Shown here one piece after another: positions 5,898 through 9,370 of a stretch of DNA of 9,370 nt (position 1 is its first letter; each line of letters opens with the position of its first letter). Both the position numbers and the translations under genes were made by a program. Under the pieces are notes generated by a model. The model ran no database searches, was not told the DNA's origin, and saw only the letters and a program-made list of their open reading frames with translations. Source of the stretch: Methanomicrobium sp. (lineage in GTDB: Archaea; Halobacteriota; Methanomicrobia; Methanomicrobiales; Methanomicrobiaceae); assembly GCA_017553245.1 (NCBI GenBank), contig JAFZMT010000019.1, positions 1 through 9,370 on the forward strand. Reading direction: 5' to 3'.

Positions 5898-6019
5898 ATT
5901 TCGTCAACGGTGTTGACGATTTCAGATAATGATACCATAATTCCGTTAATGATACTATAATTCCGGCAATGATCCGATAAAGGATCAAATGAATTTCCGG
6001 GACACTGTCCCGGATTTTA
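5898..6019 (+). repeat. Composite hairpin repeat, copy 2, with internal 20-bp tandem units
   Basis: Hairpin one is TCGTCAAC-GGT-GTTGACGA (5901-5919), an 8-bp stem. Hairpin two is the perfect CCGGGACACTGTCCCGG (5997-6013), followed by ATTTTATTATTTTT. Between them are two 20-bp tandem units starting AATGATAC (5928-5947 and 5948-5967; 17 of 20 identical) and a partial third. Relative to copy 1 the spacer is longer by about 40 bp, close to two units. Together with the operator region at 6131-6180 it accounts for the 315-bp spacer 5866-6180, which has no convincing gene. It probably terminates the operon. Confidence 0.75.
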
Positions 6020-6138
6020 TTATTTTTCCAGTCCGCAGATAAATGCGGGCAGTCTTTTTTTCTGCAATCCTTTTTACAACACTTATTGCGATAACACAAA
6101 ATTTCAAAAATAGCTACAAATCACATAGAGAATCAATA

Positions 6139-6146
6139 TCTATAAC
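6139..6146 (+). promoter_or_regulatory. TATA box of the substrate-binding-protein gene
   Basis: TCTATAAC sits at the same place as the TATA element of the duplicate promoter at 3184-3191. The expected start is near 6168, leaving a leader of about 12 nt. No Shine-Dalgarno is visible before ATG 6181. Confidence 0.5.
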
Positions 6147-6151
6147 AATAA

Positions 6152-6179
6152 GTATGACAATATCTTAAAATGATCATAC
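6152..6179 (+). promoter_or_regulatory. Perfect NikR-type operator GTATGA-N16-TCATAC
   Basis: GTATGA occupies 6152-6157 and TCATAC 6174-6179, with exactly 16 nt between them. This equals the operator described for the nickel-responsive repressor NikR of E. coli. The box spans the predicted transcription start and ends one nt before the ATG, an ideal place to block transcription when nickel is plentiful. A 12-of-12 match with fixed spacing is expected far less than once by chance in a window of this size. Archaeal NikR sites may differ from the E. coli form, so the regulator is inferred. Confidence 0.75.
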
Positions 6180-6180
6180 C

Positions 6181-7389
6181 ATGAAAAAAGCATTAACGAT
6201 TTTGATCATGATTGCCATGCTTGCGGCAGTTATCGCCTTTGCAGGCTGTACATCCAACTCCGGCAACGGAGGAGGAGCCGCAACGGCGTCAGCTACCCAA
6301 ACCGCAACAGTTGCCCCTACCGCAACAGGTACGGAAACACCGACAACCGGCGGAACAATCACGATAACCGATGTCGCAGGACGTACGGTCACTGTCCCCG
6401 ACAATCCGGAAAGGATTGCGGTATCCGGTTCGGGTTCATCGCGATACTTCGGATGGCTCGGAGCGACCGACAAAATGGTCGCCGTTGACTTCCAGGACAG
6501 CAGTCTCTTAAAGCGCAAAGCGGAAACCAGACCTTACATGCTGGCAAATCCGCAGATAAAAGAACTTCAGGTTCTCGGCGCATCCAAGGGAGTCGTTGAT
6601 CCCGAACTTCTCATGAAAGCCAACCCCGAAGTCGTCTTCATGTCGGGAGTCTCCGACACGATCATTCAGAACGCAAACGAGCTGACCGAAAAGACCGGAA
6701 TCCCCGTAGTTCTCTTCTACTCCGGTGACTACGTCACAAGCACGGCAAAAGTAGAGAACTCGCTCAGGACAATCGGAAAGGTACTCCACAAAGAGGAGCG
6801 TGCCGAGGATGTAATCAAATACTTCGCCGACACCAGAGCCGACCTTGAAGCAAGAGCGGCAAAAGCAACCGGAACCGACAAGCCCACGGTATACGTAGGC
6901 GGAGTTTCCTATAACGGCGCACACGGCTTCGACGGAACCGACCCCACTTACTATCCGTTCACGGTTCTCTCCGCAAATAACGTCGCTTCCGAACTTTCAT
7001 CAACGGCAAGCACGGGATATGCGGCAACCTCCAAAGAGCAGATTATCGCATGGGACCCCGAGATCATCTTCGTTGACTTAAACACCATGGAAGCCGCCGG
7101 TGGCGGAGGTATCTATGAACTTCAGACCGACCCGTCCTACAAGGAATTAACGGCTGTAAAGACCGGCAAGATCTATGCACTCAACCCGCACACATCGATG
7201 GGTACCAACCATGAGACAAGTATGGCAAACGCCTACTACGTCGGAAAGATTCTCTACCCCGAGCAGTTCGCCGACATTGATCCCGAAGCCAAAGCCGATG
7301 AGATCTACACCTTCGTCGACGGCGCTCCGGTCTTCAAGACACTGAAAGAAAACATGGAGAATCTCTCATACACTCAGCTGGAGATTTAA
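6181..7389 (+). CDS. FecB/BtuF-family ABC substrate-binding lipoprotein, candidate nickel-binding protein
   Basis: This 402-residue protein starts with a signal peptide (MKKALTILIM, then IAMLAAVIAF) and a lipobox FAGC with Cys23. A Thr/Ala-rich linker (24-58) follows, typical of archaeal surface lipoproteins. The periplasmic-binding domain of the FecB/BtuF (TroA-like) type begins TITDVAGRTVTVPDNPERIA (61-80) and ends with ANAYYVGKILYPEQF (349-363). It would capture substrate outside the membrane and deliver it to the permease encoded at 3770-4987. It has its own promoter with a perfect NikR-type operator, so the binding protein can be made in excess over the membrane parts. The stretch HTSMGTNHETSM (337-348) puts two His and two Met close together, possible soft-metal ligands. 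Automated annotation would say iron transport; nickel or a nickel chelate fits the operator better. A relic copy lies at 3225-3350. Confidence 0.9.
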   Translation: MKKALTILIMIAMLAAVIAFAGCTSNSGNGGGAATASATQTATVAPTATGTETPTTGGTITITDVAGRTVTVPDNPERIAVSGSGSSRYFGWLGATDKMVAVDFQDSSLLKRKAETRPYMLANPQIKELQVLGASKGVVDPELLMKANPEVVFMSGVSDTIIQNANELTEKTGIPVVLFYSGDYVTSTAKVENSLRTIGKVLHKEERAEDVIKYFADTRADLEARAAKATGTDKPTVYVGGVSYNGAHGFDGTDPTYYPFTVLSANNVASELSSTASTGYAATSKEQIIAWDPEIIFVDLNTMEAAGGGGIYELQTDPSYKELTAVKTGKIYALNPHTSMGTNHETSMANAYYVGKILYPEQFADIDPEAKADEIYTFVDGAPVFKTLKENMENLSYTQLEI

Positions 7390-7397
7390 TCAGGATA

Positions 7398-7500
7398 CTG
7401 TCTGAAACGGAAATGCCCTGAGGTTGTATCTCCGCCCTTCAAAAACGGAGGTAGAACCTTACAGCGGCATACTTACCGATGAATTAAAAAAACACATTTT
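7398..7500 (+). pseudogene. Broken 5' fragment of a second trmO copy
   Basis: Just after the binding-protein stop, the sequence matches the start of trmO. TGTCTGAAAC (7399-7408) equals 3355-3364, TTGTAT (7424-7429) equals 3385-3390, the following CGCCCTTCAAAAACGG resembles CGCCATTCAAAGAACGG, and CCGATGAATTAA (7476-7487) equals 3439-3450. The start codon has become CTG (7398-7400), a TGA appears eight codons in, and there are several indels. The distance from start to the last match is 78 nt here and 85 nt in the intact gene. Similarity fades near 7500 and the remaining three quarters of the gene is absent. It is dead as a coding sequence and shows that the binding-protein gene was once followed by trmO here too. 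Confidence 0.8.
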
Positions 7501-7501
7501 C

Positions 7502-7523
7502 GGAGTCTGCAGACGCAGACTCC
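7502..7523 (+). terminator. Perfect 9-bp hairpin after the binding-protein gene
   Basis: GGAGTCTGC (7502-7510) and GCAGACTCC (7515-7523) are exactly complementary with an AGAC loop. It sits 113 nt after the stop codon and is followed by a pyrimidine-rich TCTTTC, not a long T-run. It could end or stabilise the upstream transcript. Confidence 0.45.
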
Positions 7524-7562
7524 TATCTTTCGGCAGGGGATGAGAGATTCATCTTCTGTCAA

Positions 7563-7592
7563 TGAATTTCCGGGACACTGTCCCGGATTTTT
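7563..7592 (+). repeat. Palindromic repeat, copy 3 (core only)
   Basis: This copy reads CCGGGACACTGTCCCGG (7570-7586) with TGAATTT before it and ATTTTT after, identical in the core to copy 2. The first hairpin seen in copies 1 and 2 is absent. It lies 174 nt after the binding-protein stop, in the same orientation as the other copies, and is a candidate terminator. Confidence 0.7.
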
Positions 7593-7773
7593 AATGCCAC
7601 GGGTAATTTATCCGGTCAGCTGTCGTGTTATCATAAGGCGATGTATTTTCACCGCCGATAATGTACCTTCATCCAAACTCAGCGTCATACCCTTACAACA
7701 TATCATTAACCATTACATAAAGTTCAGTTAATACCTCTAACCCCTCTGCCCCCCGCCGCACGCATCGCAATCC

Positions 7774-7789
7774 CGAAAGGCAAATTTAT
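7774..7789 (+). promoter_or_regulatory. Archaeal-type promoter (BRE plus TATA) with a possible tiny transcript
   Basis: CGAAAGGC followed by AAATTTAT (7782-7789) looks like a BRE/TATA pair. A start 25-26 nt on falls at ATG 7811, which opens a 26-codon frame to TAG at 7889-7891 (MKITDVLFCATF, ending FLKS). Six T at 7876-7881 could instead end a noncoding RNA of about 70 nt. The 560-bp spacer 7390-7949 holds this, the trmO fragment, the hairpin and repeat copy 3; no larger gene is supported. Confidence 0.35.
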
Positions 7790-7917
7790 GCGCGTATTTT
7801 TCAAAATAATATGAAAATTACGGACGTGTTATTTTGCGCGACATTTATGACAAAATCACAACATTTGTGTGACACTTTTTTAAAAAGTTAGCACCCGCGA
7901 TTATTACGAAAGATAGC

Positions 7918-7925
7918 CTTAAAAG
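7918..7925 (+). promoter_or_regulatory. TATA box of the DMT permease gene
   Basis: CTTAAAAG is preceded by CGAAAGATAG (BRE-like) and centred about 28 nt before ATG 7950, so the message is probably leaderless or nearly so. Upstream, ACATTT(A/G)TG occurs twice (7841 and 7861, 20 bp apart), each followed within a few bases by GACA; this could be a regulator site. Confidence 0.45.
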
Positions 7926-7949
7926 CCGACTGACTAAAATTTTGATTAT

Positions 7950-8834
7950 ATGAGTGAGGCTGACTGCAAAAATTGTTCTGTGGCAATCTTTTTTGCGATA
8001 TCAGCCGCCGCACTCTTCGCACTCAGTGCACCCTTCTCAAAGATGTTCCTTGAGGAAGCGGCGCCGATGATGACCGCCGGTCTGCTCTACCTCGGAGCAG
8101 GCATAGGCATGGTCTTCATCTGGGGCGGCAGAAAAGTGATTCACAGAGAATCGAAGGAGACTGCCCTCACTAAGAAGGACAGACCTTACGTCATCGGCAT
8201 GATCCTCCTCGACATCGCCGCACCCATCTCCCTGATGTTCGGACTTACCATGACAACGGCGGCAAACGCATCCCTCTTAAACAACTTCGAGATAGTCGCA
8301 ACTTCGGTAATAGCCCTCGTCGTATTCAAAGAAGTAATCTCAAAGCGCCTGTGGCTGGCAATCCTCCTCGTCACAATCGCAAGCATACTGCTCACCGTCG
8401 ACGATTTCAGCAATGTCAGCTTCTCCTTCGGTTCCCTCTTCGTTCTTGCCGCCTGCGTCTTCTGGGGTCTGGAGAACAACTGCACCAGAATGATCTCCGA
8501 CAAGGACCCCCTCGAGATAGTCCTCATAAAAGGACTCTTCTCAGGCTTCGGTGCACTGGTAATCGCACACATCGCAGGCGAATCCCTCCCGACCCTCACA
8601 CTCTGCCTCATGATACTCCTCCTCGGCTTTGTGTCCTACGGCATGAGCATATATTATTATGTCTCGGCACAGAGAACGCTCGGCGCAGCCAAAACCAGCA
8701 CCTTCTATGCGATAGCCCCGTTCCTCGGTGTGGGCTTCTCATTCATACTGTTCCATGAGATGCCGTCGGCGGTCTTCATCGCGGCACTGATAATCATGAT
8801 AATCGGCGCTTTCCTCGCAACCGAATACGAGTGA
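7950..8834 (+). CDS. DMT-superfamily (EamA) membrane transporter
   Basis: This 294-residue protein has about ten hydrophobic segments arranged as two EamA repeats, roughly residues 12-148 and 160-290. Family-like features include the early ALFALSAPFSKMFLE (22-36), the repeat-end FKEVISKRLWLAILL, and, near the end, FYAIAPFLGVGFSFILFHE. Length is standard for the family, whose members move amino acids, nucleotide sugars, drugs or other metabolites, often outward. The substrate cannot be read from sequence. It is a single gene with its own promoter and a hairpin terminator. Its place between the metal ABC genes and cbiM is suggestive, but no NikR-type box is visible upstream. ATG 7950 is set by the TATA spacing; there is no Shine-Dalgarno. 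Confidence 0.88.
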   Translation: MSEADCKNCSVAIFFAISAAALFALSAPFSKMFLEEAAPMMTAGLLYLGAGIGMVFIWGGRKVIHRESKETALTKKDRPYVIGMILLDIAAPISLMFGLTMTTAANASLLNNFEIVATSVIALVVFKEVISKRLWLAILLVTIASILLTVDDFSNVSFSFGSLFVLAACVFWGLENNCTRMISDKDPLEIVLIKGLFSGFGALVIAHIAGESLPTLTLCLMILLLGFVSYGMSIYYYVSAQRTLGAAKTSTFYAIAPFLGVGFSFILFHEMPSAVFIAALIIMIIGAFLATEYE

Positions 8835-8880
8835 TCGAATATCTTCACAACTTTTTTGACGGTTTTCACTCACAGGAAGC

Positions 8881-8898
8881 ATGCCGGAAGGCATTTTT
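8881..8898 (+). terminator. Terminator of the DMT permease gene
   Basis: ATGCC-GGAA-GGCAT (8881-8894) forms a 5-bp stem with a GGAA loop, followed directly by T (to 8898). An additional six-T tract lies at 8852-8857. The rest of the 324-bp spacer 8835-9158 is AT-rich and I see no gene in it; its right end holds the cbiM promoter. Confidence 0.5.
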
Positions 8899-9111
8899 CA
8901 AACGACTGACACTTTTTCGGAATGCCGATAATCAGCCTTTCTTTTTGAAAATAAAGTGAAATATTATAAACTTTTTCTGATTGCCGTAACACGATTTTCG
9001 GATTTTGCATACTGTCTGATACAAAAATTTCAGAAAGGTATTCTCAATATCAGACCAAATGCCGATATGTAAGAAAATTCATGAGTAATTGCAAAAATTG
9101 TTAAAAAAATC

Positions 9112-9147
9112 GTGTTCACGTGAACAAAATTAAATATTAGTTAACAC
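9112..9147 (+). promoter_or_regulatory. cbiM promoter with palindromes around the TATA box
   Basis: TGTTCACGTGAACA (9113-9126) is a perfect 14-bp palindrome. In addition GTGTTCAC (9112-9119) and GTTAACAC (9140-9147) form an inverted repeat (7 of 8) on either side of the TATA-like TTAAATAT (centre near 9134). The TATA box predicts a start at about 9159, exactly the cbiM ATG, so the message would be leaderless. The palindromes look like an operator for a metal or cobalamin-related regulator, different from the GTATGA boxes. The regulator is unknown. Confidence 0.5.
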
Positions 9148-9158
9148 AATTACTTCTT

Positions 9159-9370
9159 ATGCACATTATGGAAGGCTATCTGCCGATTGAATGGTGTATT
9201 GTATGGTTTGTCTTATCCATACCGTTTATCATCGTCGGTCTTTGGCAGATGAAAAAGCTGATTGACAAAGATCAAAAGGTTCTGCCTCTTATGGCAGTCT
9301 GCGGAGCGTTCGTCTTCGTATTGTCGGCACTTAAAATACCCTCGGTAACGGGAAGCTGTTCACATCCGAC
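9159..9370 (+). CDS. cbiM: CbiM, membrane component of an ECF-type cobalt (or nickel) transporter, runs off the right edge
   Basis: The first 70 residues are visible: MHIMEGYLP at the start, two hydrophobic segments, then FVFVLSALKIPSVTGSCSHP. This matches CbiM/NikM closely. These proteins bind Co(II) or Ni(II) through the N-terminal amine, His2 and a second His in the CSHP motif (His69 here); both are present. The MHIMEG(Y/F)LP form is typical of cobalt CbiM, while nickel NikM proteins more often begin differently, so cobalt for cobamide synthesis is the likelier cargo. It starts directly at Met-His with no signal peptide, as usual in archaea, which the leaderless promoter supports. The partners CbiN, CbiQ and CbiO would be expected to the right, outside the window. 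Confidence 0.9.
   Translation, partial: MHIMEGYLPIEWCIVWFVLSIPFIIVGLWQMKKLIDKDQKVLPLMAVCGAFVFVLSALKIPSVTGSCSHP

Noticed and set aside
5632..6099. 155-codon minus-strand frame
   Set aside because: Half of it is the reverse of the ATPase gene and the rest crosses the hairpin repeat; no family character.
7663..7690. TCATAC at 7685 as a NikR box for the DMT gene
   Set aside because: The partner half-site matches only 3 of 6 and it is about 230 bp upstream of the DMT TATA box.
7540..7731. 63-codon open frame
   Set aside because: It runs through palindromic repeat copy 3, has no family resemblance, no ribosome site and no TATA box at the right distance.
8835..9158. Cobalamin riboswitch upstream of cbiM
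   Set aside because: No B12-box-like conserved stretch was seen, and the predicted transcription start at about 9159 leaves no leader RNA.

Overview
The window looks archaeal, most likely from a methanogen near the Methanomicrobiales. The evidence is an FmdE-family protein, a short archaeal-type TrmO, a CbiM gene starting directly at Met-His, TATA boxes about 25 nt ahead of ATG codons (probable leaderless transcripts) and an AAA/DUF4143 ATPase of a type common in these genomes. The lineage is inferred from gene content, not from a marker gene.

Layout. Positions 1-442 (minus) hold the start of a type I restriction-modification methyltransferase, hsdM, running off the left edge. Positions 524-733 (minus) hold the C-terminal remnant of a DUF5655/COG3586 protein. 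Positions 978-2321 encode an AAA/DUF4143 ATPase whose promoter and start lie in three 34-bp-spaced repeats. Positions 2503-3105 (minus) encode FmdE. Divergent from it is an operon: a 41-codon relic of a substrate-binding-protein gene (3225-3350), trmO (3354-3773), a FecCD/BtuC permease (3770-4987) and its ATPase with a His-rich head (4984-5865). The intact substrate-binding lipoprotein gene follows at 6181-7389 with its own promoter, then a dead 5' fragment of trmO. A DMT/EamA permease (7950-8834) and the start of cbiM (9159 to the right edge) complete the window.

Main discovery 1: the ABC system looks like a nickel importer. Directly ahead of the binding-protein gene lies a perfect GTATGA-N16-TCATAC, the operator described for E. 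coli NikR. The relic promoter that drives trmO-permease-ATPase carries the same box with one mismatch (GTATGA-N16-TAATAC). The fmdE promoter carries a weaker version. The ATPase has 14 His in its first 42 residues, and a CbiM-type Co/Ni transporter is nearby. Annotation by homology would call this an iron or B12 transporter; a nickel or nickel-chelate role is the better hypothesis.

Main discovery 2: a [promoter - binding protein - trmO] segment was duplicated and each copy lost the opposite gene. The left copy kept trmO and only the two ends of the binding-protein gene. The right copy kept the binding-protein gene and only a broken 5' piece of trmO. The left relic still supplies the operator, the TATA box and the ribosome-binding site of trmO.

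Spacers carry a family of palindromic repeats (core CCGGGACACTGTCCCGG, three copies, all + strand, each downstream of a gene), two of them joined to a second hairpin. No rRNA, tRNA, CRISPR array or insertion sequence was seen.
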